A DNA stretch of 64,000 nt from Okapia johnstoni (Eukaryota > Chordata > Mammalia > Artiodactyla > Giraffidae). Below are positions 46,701-57,488 of the stretch, in pieces. Where the stretch lies: positions 6,986,001-7,050,000 of the forward strand of contig JAGTYA010000026.1 in assembly GCA_024291935.2 (NCBI GenBank), written 5' to 3'. Each line of letters starts with the position of its first letter. Position 1 is the first letter of the stretch. The translations under genes and the position numbers were made by a program. The notes beneath the pieces were generated by a model. It was not told the DNA's origin and searched no databases. It saw only the letters and a list, made by a program, of their open reading frames with translations.

Positions 46701-47200
46701 GTTTTTGGGGGGGGGATGAAAGCACAAAAGTAAAGCATCAGTACTTGGCACATAGTAGGTGATCAATAAACATTAGGCTCTTTCTGTTTTCTCATGTACC
46801 TTGTCCAGTGTCTTATAATAACCCCTGTATTTATGCTGCATTTTAACTGTATTTATACAGTGCATTTTTTTTCCTAATTAATAGGCAGGACAAAGGTTAA
46901 TATTTCTAATCAAAAACTAAAAGACTGAGGACAAGTGCAGTGACTCACTGAAGGTCACACAGCAAGGCTGTGACAGTATACAGGCCAGGTCCTCCTGCGG
47001 TTGTTTGTGGCTTCCCTGAACTTGACCTCATCACCCCCTGGTGGTGTGCCACGCTGCTTGTCCTACACTAAGTGGCCTCTGCAGTTGTGCCTTTGGAATT
47101 CCGCTTTTTAATTTCTCCCTCTTTTGGGTCCAGCAGCCAATTGCCCACTTGCAGCAATCCTGCCACTCATGGTAATTTGTTTTTTTTTAGTGGCTCTGGC
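46701..47200. other. Unassigned sequence with L2/MIR traces
   Basis: 'cttggcacatagtaggtgat' (46745-46764) resembles an L2 3' end, and 'gaaggtcacacagcaaggct' (46951-46970) resembles MIR. No gene is seen. Confidence 0.5.
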
Positions 47201-47442
47201 GGGCTTCCCTGGTAGCTCTGCTGGTGAAGAATCTGCCTGCAAAATGCAAGAGACACTGGTTCGATTCCTGGGTTAGGAAGATTCCCCTGGAGGAGGCATG
47301 GCAACCCACTCCAGTATTCTTGCCTGGAGAATCCCCATGGACAGAGGTGCCTGGCAGACTACAGTCCTTGGGGTTGCAAAGAGTCAGACACGACTGAGCA
47401 ACTAAGCGCACGCACAAACACACACACAAACACACACACACT
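47201..47442 (+). repeat. Bov-tA SINE with (CA)n tail
   Basis: Forward SINE 47201-47403 ('gggcttccctggtagctctg' to 'gacacgactgagcaactaag') followed by a CA-rich microsatellite to 47442. Confidence 0.9.
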
Positions 47443-47544
47443 GGCTCTGGCTTTGGAGGAAATCAGACCCCACTTGATACAAATATATGTAAAACAGAAA
47501 TCAGGAAGCTGTGAGGTGGGGATTCCAAGAGCTGTGTTCTTGCT

Positions 47545-47654
47545 TAGTGTATTTTTACTTTATTTGGCCACACCACACAAACTGCAGGATCTTAGCTCCC
47601 CGACCAGAGACTGAACCCATACTATAGCGATGAAAGCAGTGAGTCCTAACTTCT
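47545..47654 (-). repeat. CHR-type SINE, left part (split by BovB)
   Basis: Reverse CHR ('tttatttggccacaccacac') interrupted at 'ctaacttct'. It resumes at 48156. Confidence 0.85.
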
Positions 47655-48155
47655 GGTTGCCGTTATTGTTTAGTCAATCAGTCAGGTCCAATTCTTTGTG
47701 ACCCTATGGACTGCAGCACGCCAGGCTTCCCTGTCCTTCACTATCTGCTGGAGTTTGCTCAAACTCATGTCCATTGAGTTGGTGATGCCATTCAACTATC
47801 TCATCCTTGTCATCCCCTTCTCCTCCTGCCCTCAATCTTTCCCAGCATCAGGGTCTTTTCCAATAAGTGGGCTCTTCGCATCAGGTGGCCAAAGGATTGG
47901 AGTTTCAGCTTCAGCATCAGTTCTTCCAATGAATATTCAGGGTTGATTTCCTTTAGGATCAACTGGTTTGTCCTCCTCGCTGTTCAAGGGACTCTCAAGA
48001 ATCTTCTCCAGCACCACAATTCAAAAGCATCAATTCTTTGACACTCAGCCTTCTTTATGGTCCAACTCTCACATCCCTACATGACTACCGGAAAAACCAT
48101 AGCTTTGACTATATGGACCTTTGTTGACAAAGTGATGTCTCTGCTTTTTAATATG
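47655..48155 (-). repeat. BovB LINE 3' fragment inserted in a SINE
   Basis: Reverse BovB, about 500 bp, from its 3' tail to the 'agcatattaaaaagcagaga' segment. The 9-bp target duplication CTAACTTCT (47646-47654 and 48156-48164) shows this is an original insertion event with a 5' truncation. Confidence 0.92.
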
Positions 48156-48186
48156 CTAACTTCTAGACCACCAGGGAATTCCCTAT
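48156..48186 (-). repeat. CHR-type SINE, right part
   Basis: 'ctaacttctagaccaccagg' completes the tRNA-like head of the SINE that begins at 47545. Confidence 0.85.
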
Positions 48187-48850
48187 TAATTTTAACTGCT
48201 CAGAGGCCTTCAAAACTCCCTTTTGGGATGCAGGAAGCCCCCTGCTGGGTATGTAGTACCCTGCCCACCTGCCTGATCTCAGCACAATCTTACCAACAGC
48301 AGTGGCCCAGTCAATGCCTACTGAATAAATGGTCTAAAAGTTCTGAGAAACTGTCAGCTTTGATGTTGCCCCTAATAACACCACCAAAGGGCTCTCTCCA
48401 GGGTCACTAGGGATTCTAGTCTCTAAACCCAGTGGACAGTTTTCAATATCTGTGGGCTATGGAGAAGAAAGGAACCAAGGAGAAGGCCAGGGTCTTCAGC
48501 CTGAGCAGTAGGAATAACAGAACCGCCATCAACCGCAGCAGGAGACTTTGAAGAAAAAAATCAGCAGCTCTGTTTTGGAGTCAGGAAAGAGAGGTCTAGC
48601 GGGAGGTACAACTTTGGGAATTAGGAGCACATTAACACCCATTTAAAACCAGGAGACCAAGAGGAATGTGCACCAGGGGAGGGAGTGCAAATGAAAAAGA
48701 ACAGAGCCCGAGGAGCTGTAACATTTAAAATTTGGGAAATGACAAAGAGTCAAAAAGGAGGCTGAGAAAGAGCTGCCAATGTGGTGAAAGGGAAGCAAAG
48801 GAAATGTTTTTGGAGGAGGGAAACATCAACTGTGTCAGATTCTGTTATTA
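48187..48850. other. Unassigned intergenic sequence
   Basis: No gene recognised. Confidence 0.4.
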
Positions 48851-49770
48851 ACCCCCCGAGACTGCCATGCTGAAAAGCTCATGTATAACCCAGCAGAACT
48901 CCCAGCTTAAACCAGGACCACGGCTGGTTTGCCATCGTGAACATCCAGCCCGGCTGAGCCTTCAGACTGACTCCGGCCCCAGCAGACAGCTGATTGCAAC
49001 CACGAGAGACTCCAAGAGAGAGAAGGAGTGTTGGGGAAAGCCTTCCCTGTAGTTTCTGCAGGAAAGAATGGGCAAGGCAGAATAGCTGGGTTTAGGACTG
49101 GTTATTCTGAATAATTTCATCAGGCTCTGAGTCAAAGGGCCTGTCTGATGCCTGGCCTTGATGTGATGAGGATATATGGACGGTGGCCTAGTGGGTGAGA
49201 GCCTGATAAAGGAAGTGGTTGTGGGTATGGGCTCTGGACTGGTTAGTTTATATCCCCTGGGATTGGCTAATCTTGGGAGGAGCAGTTCCTTCAGGGTCAG
49301 CATGGTCCCAGAGGTCAGAGCATCAGAATACAGAAAATAAAATATACGATAAAAACAGTGACCAACAGAATATGACAGAAGCAACGTGTGCCACTTTCAA
49401 GATCAGGTTATAAAGATATTGTGTCTCTCTTCAGTGCGTTCTCCTTCATACCATTTGCTTCAAGAGAGTCAGCTACCATGTTGTGAGCAGCCCTACGGAT
49501 AGGCCCAGGCAGCCAAGGACTGAGGCCTCTTGCCAACAGCCTTGTGTCTGTGCCATCTTGGATGCAGATCCTCTCGCCCTGCTAATGCCTTCGGAGAACT
49601 GCAGGCCCAGCTGACAATATGACTGCAAACCATTTAGAGACCCTCAGCTGAAACCACCCTGCTAAGTAAGCCACTCCCAGATTCCTTACCTAGAAATACT
49701 AGTATGATAATATTTGTTTTAAGCCATTTCACATTGATATAACTTGGATGCAGTAACATAACTAATATGT
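48851..49770 (+). repeat. MLT1-like (ERVL-MaLR) LTR relic
   Basis: The right part (about 49480-49770) has the classic MLT1 3' segment: 'tgagaccctcagctgaa'-type motif, 'aagccactcccagattcctt', then 'tttgttttaagccatttcac'. A similar, more diverged piece lies at 48860-49025. The middle is unclear. It is ancient and carries no coding remnants. Confidence 0.5.
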
Positions 49771-49957
49771 GCTATAATGGCCTCATTTTATGGATAAAGG
49801 TAAAGCTCAAAGGGTCAAGGTAACCAGATCAATGTCATGAAATGAACAAAAGACCGAACTGACTTGCACTCAGAGTAGGGCGTTGCATATAGTATATTGC
49901 CAACAAATATTTGTTGAATTGGCTCAATCATTTTTTTTTCTGTTATCAAATTAACTT

Positions 49958-50078
49958 AGGGAATTCCCTGGCAGCCCAGTGGTTAGGACTTCATGCTTTC
50001 ACTGGCATGGCTTGGGTTCATTCCCTAATTGGGGAACTAGGATCCTGCAAGCTATGTGGCACAGCCAAAAAAAGAAAA
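49958..50078 (+). repeat. CHR-type SINE
   Basis: 'gggaattccctggcagccca' to 'ggcacagccaaaaaaagaaa'. Confidence 0.85.
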
Positions 50079-50144
50079 ATTAGCTTAATTCTCAACACCG
50101 CAGATAAATATAATTAACTGGCTCATATTATTTATGTATGTGCT

Positions 50145-50720
50145 GTCATCAACTGCAACAGAAAATGTCACAAATGATTTACTTCACTTTTTCTCACAAC
50201 TTGTCCTGTAAGTTCTCAGCCTTATCTTTTACTCGCTGAGCAACAGTGTTTCCAAAAGTAGAACTTACGTTTGCAAATGCTTGTTTTTGTTCAGGTCACA
50301 TGATTTCAGCTGCCCTGGATAGACAATCTTTTAGAAACTCACCATCTGTAAAAGGTTTTGATGCCTGAGCAATTTTTTCACTTATGTAACTGCACTTCAC
50401 AGCAACATCACTAATTTTATTTGCATTCGATGATAAATGCTGTAGAAAGTTTAGTCTTTTTTTTAGTTCATGAAGTTTTTCATCTTGCATCTTTTCTGCA
50501 TACCAGTCAAAATTCTTACTATGGCTTGTTTCATAATGGCGTCTTAAGTTGTATTCTTTTGACATAAAGTTGGTTGCATATTAAACACACACGGCTATTC
50601 TTTACTTCCACAAAGAAATAGGCTCCTTCCCACTTTTCTTGAAACATACAATGCTCTGGATCCATCTTTCATTTTCCCACTTTTGATAGAGACACAAAAA
50701 GAGAGTTCATTTTTCTTTAT
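50145..50720 (-). pseudogene. hAT (Charlie/GTF2IRD2-like) transposase relic
   Basis: Minus-strand coding relic of a cut-and-paste hAT DNA transposase, or of a host gene derived from one. In order it shows an N-terminal 'EKWEGAYFFVEV' followed by the zinc-binding pair 'CLICNQ', then 'YNLRRHYETSHSKNFD', which together form a BED-type zinc finger. After that come a helical Lys/Glu-rich segment ('DEKLHELKKRLNF') and 'KPFTDGEFLKDCLSRAAEIM', characteristic of the start of the hAT region in GTF2IRD2-like proteins. A frameshift separates the first zinc cysteines from the histidines (about 50565), and stops follow at 50296 and near 50170. The catalytic domain is missing. The longest open stretch is 89 codons (50296-50565). 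It is non-functional. Confidence 0.75.
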
Positions 50721-51540
50721 TCTGAGAGAACCAGCAGCACAAATCTGCTGATAAATGGTAACTGACACTGGTTTTGAGGAGTAACAGGGAGCAGGGGGGT
50801 AAACTGGAGAGCCTTCCAAAGGGAGCAGCCCTTAGTCAGGTAGGGCAGACTGTTGGTATATTAGAACACAGCTCATTGTCACCAGATCCTCCCAATTTTT
50901 CAAGCCAGATATTGCATTTTATCATGAAATGAGCTGGCTTTTAGATATTGTAAATTAAAATAAAAAATGTTAGACGCTGTGCAGGGCAAACAAGATAAAT
51001 CTAAGGGTCACAAACACCCTCTGGGCACCAGTCTGCGGCCTCTGTAGCTCCACTCACCTCCTACATGCGGCCCACCACTTCCAGGGTAGTCAGGGCTTCT
51101 ACCCCACACTGGCCCAGGGCGGCTTCATCCTGAGGGGGCAATCTGCCAGAGGCACGACCTCAGCCTCAGGAGTGAGGCCCTCCAGGGAGGCTACATGGGA
51201 CGAGGAAGGAAAGGGAGAGTCAAGAGTATTCTCTTTAGGAAGCCACAGAAGGATTGGCAAAGGGCGGATGGCTCGGGGATACTCTATTATCTTTGCCTAG
51301 ATCTGGGCAACGGTCTCCAGGCCGGTCACTTCAAGAGTGTGCAGCTCCCGGCCACAGACGAACAGCTGCATCTTGGCGACTGGAGTTTAGAGAATAGTGA
51401 GGTCAGGAGCTGGGCGAGGTACGGGGAGGAGTATGGGAATCCAGGACAGTTCGTGGCTCTTAAGGGTGTTTGTGGACCAGACAGCATCCTAGAGAGCCAT
51501 AGGAGGGGCAGGCGCAGGTCAAGCCAGGCCTCCTGCGACC
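50721..51540. other. Unassigned intergenic sequence
   Basis: No confirmed gene. A 117-codon plus-strand open frame (51195-51548) has no recognisable domain. It lies just upstream of a CpG-rich segment and could be transcribed as part of an unknown RNA, but coding is not supported. Confidence 0.4.
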
Positions 51541-51900
51541 CAGCGTGAGGCACTGCTTTCCCGTTCCTCAGAGCCCTTAAGACTTCAGTCTTTCAGGTTT
51601 CATGTTTCAGTTCTACCTAGATCTTACCTGGGACAGTGTCTCGCAACCGCCGTAACCGTGGAAACGGAATCCAAACGCTGCAGAACAAGAGGACGAAAAC
51701 ACCCGCCACTAGGAGCGCATTGCATCACGGCCTCACGCCTTCCACTAAGGCCACACCCCCATCCTCTTCGCCACGCCCCCCGAGATCCACGCAGGCGCGG
51801 GCATCGTCCTGGGCGCACCACGGCTTTTAGAGCGGGTGCCCAAGATGGCGCCCTCCCTTCTCTTCCGACTCTGAGGAGCTGTAAAGTTGGCACCCTGCCG
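51541..51900. promoter_or_regulatory. CpG-rich promoter-like segment
   Basis: CpG-dense for this region ('cgcaaccgccgtaaccgtgg', 'ccacgccccccgagatccac', 'gcaggcgcgggcatcgtcc') with a YY1-like CAAGATGGCGCC (51841-51852) and GC-box-like CACGCCCCCC. It lies 3.4 kb beyond the NEAT1 3' end on the side facing MALAT1. No known gene starts here to my knowledge. Confidence 0.45.
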
Positions 51901-51918
51901 GGCTGTGGAACACCGCAG

Positions 51919-51958
51919 ATGTTGGGATCTTAACCACTGGACCACCAGGGAAGTCCCC
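51919..51958 (-). repeat. CHR-type SINE head fragment
   Basis: Only the terminal 'ccactggaccaccagggaag' part is present. Confidence 0.6.
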
Positions 51959-53348
51959 AAGTTAACGTATTTATAAAATATTCAGAATAGTGTTTGGCAC
52001 AGAATAGATAAATAGCACCTTGAGTTAGACGTGTAATTCAAATGTTTGTCTCAGAATTCTTCAAATGCATCTCCTTACTCGAGTCCCACAGGTCGGAGGA
52101 GCAGACACATCAGAGCCCAGCCTTTTTTCCAACCTTGTTTGTAGCCCACTAGTCTCCCAGACTCCCGGCAAATTGAACCCAGTGCTTTTCTACCTCCAGC
52201 CCCTAGCTGCCTTGTTTCCTACTTGAAATGCTCTTTCATCTGTTGAGTTTCTTCCCATCCGGAGGCCAGTGGTTGAGAGAAAGGTGGAAAAGTGGTTGTT
52301 TCTTTGCTTCAGACACAGACCCAAGGCCTACCTAATCATGCTATCATGGTGTGATCTGTGGTTGAGGGCTAGTTTGTGGAGCTCCTGCTGCCCCATCAGC
52401 CTCCCATAGCAGCTCTAGATGAGGAAAGGGAGAGACATCCGGCCAGTGGGTGGGTCAGACTTCTTGGTCTCTGCCTTTTCAGGGATAGGGGATTAGGAAC
52501 CTAGAAGGCTAGACTGCTCTCTGGAGGAGGCCCCTGGTGAGGCCAGCCTGACCTTCCCCCTGGCCCACAGCAGGATGTGGAGGGCTTCCCCTCAGCCCCG
52601 CTGGGTTTGATGCCCATCATCCACATCAGTGAGGTAATGGGGACCATGCTGGCCAAGGGCGGCTCCCTCCTGGCCCCTAGGGAAGGGCTTCTGAAGTTTG
52701 GCCAAGTAGCCTGCATTCATGTCCCCTGTATTACAGACAAGCTCAAGGGGCCTCTTAAGCTGGGGAGAGATGCTAGAATTGTGACTGAGGGAGCACAGTG
52801 ACTGGATCCTTGGAACCAGGCTCTGCCCTGAAAGGAGTGGGGGTGGGAACCTACAGAGGGATCAGCAATGGAGGAAGACAGGCTCTGAGTACCTTCAGGG
52901 AGGGGTATTCATAGAGACCCACCAGGAATAGCCAAGCAGCATGTGGGAAAGCTGCTGGTGTCCACTTCCTTCCTGCTTCACTAGTTGGGGTCACTGGCTC
53001 TTCTGCTTGGTGGGAGCATATATCCTAACCCAGCTCCAGCAGGAGGCAATTTAAACTCTGGAAGTGGGTGTGGTACTCAAGACGGGGTGGGCTTTCCTCC
53101 TAAGCCAACTGTCCCTACGATCTCCTGTGAGTATGGTTGAGCCCCTGCCCTGTGCCCTGCCAGGTGTTGTTGGGCCCTACAGAGCTGGCCCAGAGATGGG
53201 CGTGAAGGACAGTGCCCTTGGGTGGTAGGGCTCTAGGGTGGTAGACCAGCTGTGGTGCCCCCACTAGTCTCTTCCACTTCACATCCCTCTCTTCACCCAG
53301 ATATGGCAGCTTTGGGTTCTCACAAACCTGAGTTCAAATCCCACTACA
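51959..53348. other. Unassigned intergenic sequence
   Basis: No gene recognised. An open frame at 52577-52801 (plus) is not similar to any protein I know. Confidence 0.4.
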
Positions 53349-53556
53349 GCTTCCCTGGTGGCTCAGTGGTAAATGTGCCATTGCAGGAGATGCTGGAGAC
53401 ATGGGTTCGTTTGATCCCTGGGTCGGGAAGATCCCCTGGAGAAGAGCATGGCAACCCACTCCAGTATTCTTGCCTGGAGAATTCCCTGAACAGAGGAGCC
53501 TGGTGGACTGCAGTACATAGGGTCACAGACGGTTGGACACAACTGACCATGCACAC
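53349..53556 (+). repeat. Bov-tA SINE
   Basis: 'cttccctggtggctcagtgg' to 'gttggacacaactgaccatg', then a short CA-rich tail. Confidence 0.88.
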
Positions 53557-53571
53557 ACACATGCAAATTAA

Positions 53572-53690
53572 GCAATGTTATCGCTGGTTTTCTCAACAAC
53601 TCTGCAAGGCAGGTATCACTGACTCCATTTTAGAAATGGAGAAACTGACTCTCACAAGGCTAGGTTGGACTCAGAGACCTAGGTTCTTTT
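53572..53690 (+). repeat. MIR SINE fragment
   Basis: 'ctctgcaaggcaggtatcac' and 'ttttagaaatggagaaactg'. Confidence 0.65.
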
Positions 53691-55234
53691 TGCCATGTCT
53701 TGGCTCCCCTCTGGCATTAACTCAGGTGCCTCTGTGCCTTTGCTCATGCATGCACATAAGCCTGTCAGCCCCGACCAGGCTGATTGTGTCCAAGCACAGC
53801 AGGTCCCACAGCTTCTTTTTGTTCTTGTGGCTGCCAAGCTTCAGATAGATGGGCACCTTGGTGGACATGGCCACCTCAATACCCAGGCCTAGACAGTCTG
53901 CTCGTGGGATCATGGCCCCCTCTGTCTCCTCTCACCACCCTCAAGAAACACCATCTCCAAAGAGGGATTTTTTGTCAGCAGAGCTTGCCAAGAGGCTGAG
54001 GCACTGCTGGTGATGGCAAAGCATCCACTGCTGTCATTCAGGAGGCCCAAGCCAAGGCCCCTTATTAAGGAATTCTTTTAACCAAGACTGGCTGGCCCGC
54101 ACCCTTCTCTGTTTCCTAGTTCTGCAACCCCCATCCCTCCCCACACCCTACCCCAGGCTTGCAGCCTGTGTCTCCCTCAGGCTTGTCCACGTGTGGGAGC
54201 CCAGCTTCCTGGGAGGACCTGTCCCATCATGTGACTAGAGTTTGGGCTGAGAAGACCTATGGGGGTCCTGGTGTTCAAACTGGGCTCTGAGAGCCTGTGT
54301 CCCAGGCCAACTTGGCATGCCTCCCCTCCTGCTTCCAGCTTTCTTTATGAGATGCGTGTTGTTAAAGGGAGAGATTACTGCAGTGATGGGCAGGGGCTCC
54401 CTTGGGAATCGCAGGGTTTGACTGGAGCCCAGGCAGCCCTGTTCCGAGGTGCAGACTGTCAGCATCAGGTCCAAAAAAATGGGTTTTGATCCTCTTGACC
54501 TCTTGAAAGGCAGGAATGAGGGAAGCTAGCCAAAGTTAGGGGAGGGGCAGAGGGAAACTCAGAGGCTGAGAGACGAGGCACCCACTTGTGTCCGCTTGTG
54601 TGTGGGCTTGACTAGGATCACAGCCGCCCCAGTTGCGTCCTGAGCTGGGGTCTCCTGGGGTCCTGCCTCCAGTCCCAGGTGCCTGGAGAGTGCAGGCTCA
54701 GGGCCACTCAGGCCCCTCTTGCATTTTCTGCACCGAGGCCTGCTTGTTGGTGTCTCTTGCCGCTCCCCAGGGCCACTCCATGACCTGCCCACTTGGGCCA
54801 CGCCTCCTCCTCTTAGACCTTGTCCACCCAGCCCTTCCTGGTCCTCAGAGGCAGAGAGGAGGGCAGTGGTGAGTTGATCCCGGGAGCTCTGGGTGGACAA
54901 GGCCAGGTGGGGAGCACACCCTGATAAGTGTGGCCCCTAGATGGGCCCCCTAACCTTGGGCTTTGCAGCCCCTAAGCTGTCCTCCCCTTCCCACATCCAC
55001 CCACGACACGTGGCCCGGGGTGAGGGGGGCTGCAACCCATAGAGCCCTTGAGCTCCAGCCACCTTCCGTGTCTGCTCATCTCAGCCAGGCCCCTCCAGGG
55101 GGTGAGGGGCCGAGTAGAGCTGGAGGGCTCCTGGGAGAGGCCCTGGGTGCCCCACCCCAACACCTCTCTCCTTGGAGACCACGATTCCTGATGGGGCGGG
55201 AAGGGCCTGGAGTGGGGAGCTGGAAGGAAGCAGG
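53691..55234. other. NEAT1 3' flank, unassigned
   Basis: 1.5 kb beyond the NEAT1 processing site with no recent repeat and no recognised gene. A 63-codon minus-strand frame (53722-53913) has a protein-like composition but I do not recognise it. Confidence 0.45.
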
Positions 55235-55292
55235 GACGCCGCAGGGACTTGAACCCTGGCCCAGCAGTGCCAGGCGTGCCACCACCAGCGCC
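55235..55292 (-). ncRNA. menRNA (NEAT1-associated tRNA-like small RNA)
   Basis: 58-nt minus-strand tRNA-like RNA starting GGCGCTGGTGGTGGCACGCC and ending GCGGCGTC. The acceptor stem pairs GGCGC with GCGTC (one G-U). The T-arm is CAGGG/CCCTG around TTCAAGT. RNase P cleavage at its 5' side creates the 3' end of NEAT1_2. In other mammals this RNA is short-lived. Against the human copy as I remember it, the T-arm second pair is A-U instead of G-C, a paired change that keeps the stem. Confidence 0.95.
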
Positions 55293-55380
55293 TTTTGCTT
55301 TTTCCTGCTCATTTTCTCACAGACTCAAAGGTGAAAAGCAAAACCTGGACGCGGCCATGAGCCACATCCAGGAAAAGAAA
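55293..55380 (-). other. NEAT1_2 3' triple-helix element
   Basis: Protects the non-polyadenylated end of long NEAT1. In transcript order it has U-rich motif 1 (TTTCTTTT, 55373-55380) and a 12-bp hairpin CCTGGATGTGGC / GCCGCGTCCAGG (55344-55372, two G-U pairs). U-rich motif 2 (TTTTGCTTTTCACC, 55330-55343) and a linker follow, then the A-rich tract GCAGGAAAAAGCAAAA (55293-55308) ending at the menRNA. It has the same architecture as the MALAT1 element at 16057-16146 but a GC-richer stem. Confidence 0.93.
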
Positions 55381-56279
55381 CACCTGCGGCGGCTCCGTGC
55401 CCCCCGCCCCCCAAGCTCACTCCTCCCCAGACACCCCTTTCACAGGCACAGCCAGGGGACACATGTCCCCTCAGCTTCACAGAGATATGTCTCCTGTCAT
55501 GCTGTGCTGCACAGCCACGGGAGCACGTGACATCCGACGGGCAGACCCACGCATAAGTCACAGTGCTGAAGCTTCTAGGACAGTGCCAGTGGTGACAGGA
55601 TGTGTATGGGTACAGAAACCTCTGAGACCCTGAGACACTTGAGGTCACCTCTGCGTAGTAGGGCTGGGATGGGTGAGGGGAAAGAAATTTTACTTTTGTT
55701 TTATAGCTTTTCCATGGCTTGAATTTTTAACTCTATGCAGATTACTTTTATAATTAAAGACAAAAATCTTAAATCTTTCATCACAACAGGAAATCTAAGA
55801 GCCAGGGGAAACTTTGAGCACTCTGCCCTAGCACCAATGCCAATGGTCCTGCAGGTCTGCTGTGCCCCGGCTGCCTGGGGTCAGAGACATGCCCACCTGC
55901 CTCGCCTGCTGTCCTCCGTCTCAGCCATCGTCAGCTGTGGAATCCCTCCTGGGAACTGCCTTGACTGGAAGATGAAGTCGGAAGCACAGGGTCCCCACCA
56001 GTCTCTCCTCTCACCGACTCAGGGGGCCTGTGTTCTGGGGCCCAGAGGTACAAGGGGCTCACTGTGGACACTGGCCAGTACCTGCCCAGGCCTCCCTCCC
56101 AGCCCCCTGCCCGCAGCACCCACTGCTCCTAGGCCAGGCTCTGCCTCCCCTGGGCCCACGACCGGTCCAGTGGGTGCACCTCTCCCAGCTCTGTAATCTT
56201 TATCCAGAAGTTCCGCCCCGGCCTCTCACAGGGGGAGGGCTCCTGGACCCCTGCTGTCAGCCCTGAGGAGCTCAGAAGC

Positions 56280-56380
56280 CCCTTCCTTTGCAAAGTCCAG
56301 ATGAAAGGCTGAGAGGCTCAGAGAGGACTGAAACCTGCTCAGGGTCACACCGAACATCAGGCTGAGAAGTGTGAGCAGAG
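56280..56380 (+). repeat. MIR-like trace inside NEAT1
   Basis: 'gaggctcagagaggactgaa' and 'ctcagggtcacaccgaacat' fit a diverged MIR. Confidence 0.4.
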
Positions 56381-57293
56381 CTGACCCCATTCACACACAC
56401 ATCCCACCCCCCAAGGTCTGGGGCCCACCAGGTGGGCTCAGAGCCAGGCCTGGGGGCCGAGCCTCCATCCCCTCACCCATATCCCTCATGTCCCTGTCCC
56501 TCTTTCTAGCCCATCTCCCCTCATAGCCTTCCTTCATCTTCACCACCCCCCAAACACACAACAAAAGGCAACACTTACTTATTGCAGCAGGAGAGAGAGA
56601 GACGTGCATGGCCATCTAAGTCCCAACCTGATGATGAAGCAACAAAGCTCTGACCTTAAAAGGCCCCAGAAATGGGGGTGGTCAAAACACACTCTGCAAG
56701 ATGAGCAAAGAGTTAATTTGACACATTAGTGACAAGGCCCTCACTGTCTGTACTTCAGGAAACCCAGAGGGTGATCTACACAGGGAAACATGCCACCGGC
56801 TAAAAGGGTGAAAATTAAAGTGGCTTCAAGAAACCAGTACACACTCATAGTCAATGAGCAAATATAAATGCGTCACTGGCCACTGAGACCCACCTGGAGG
56901 GCACAGGGCAGTGAGCAAGGAGGACTAGGCAACTGCTTCTTCCCTTTGGCCAGTGGGGAATGCAAGGCCATGAGGGATTTGCCCAATGAGGTTTGTGACA
57001 GTCATCTGTCATCACAAAATGCTGGACCCCAGATGCTATGGCCCACAAGGCAGCAGTGACAGTCTCCCCCCTGGAATGCCCCGGGGGCCTCTATTAGAAC
57101 AGGTGCATGGTTTCAGCAGGGTAACTGTGCCCACAACATAACCTGAAGTGGAAAAAGCAAAACAGCTACCAATTTAACGATGTAAAATGAACACACATAC
57201 ACAGGCAGAAAGACGTAAAAATAGTTCCAAATTTCAGTTGAAAATAACTCTCCACAGGTATTTCAGTCAAATGCAAATGAGACATGGCCAGGC

Positions 57294-57312
57294 GGGGGGG
57301 GTGGGGTGGGGT
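57294..57312. repeat. G-rich low-complexity tract
   Basis: G/T-rich run ('ggggggggtggggtggggtg'), C/A-rich in the NEAT1 transcript. Confidence 0.7.
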
Positions 57313-57356
57313 GAAGGTCTGCCCTGTCTACATCAGACAAAGTGAATCCCAAGCAG

Positions 57357-57488
57357 GCAGCAGTCAAACAGGCAGATCCTGATGTTCCAATGATGCTGCA
57401 GCAAAACATAGAGAACAGAGCTGCAGCAGTCAAACAGGCAGATCTTGATGTTCCAATGATGCTGCAGCAAAACATAGAGAACAGAGCT
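57357..57488. repeat. 66-bp tandem duplication
   Basis: Two head-to-tail 66-bp copies (57357-57422 and 57423-57488) starting 'gcagcagtcaaacaggcaga' and differing by one base (cctgatg/cttgatg). It lies in the NEAT1_2 body. Being a multiple of three, it keeps a short antisense frame open, but coding is not implied. Confidence 0.95.

Noticed and set aside
51195..51548. 117-codon plus-strand frame near a CpG-rich segment
   Set aside because: No domain or repeat similarity recognised. Length alone is not evidence of coding in GC-rich DNA.
53722..53913. 63-codon minus-strand frame with protein-like composition
   Set aside because: No family recognised, no splice or retrocopy signature seen. Reported only as part of the unassigned NEAT1 flank.
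57357..57488. CRISPR-like or satellite array at the 66-bp repeat
   Set aside because: Only two adjacent copies without spacers, in mammalian DNA. It is a simple tandem duplication.
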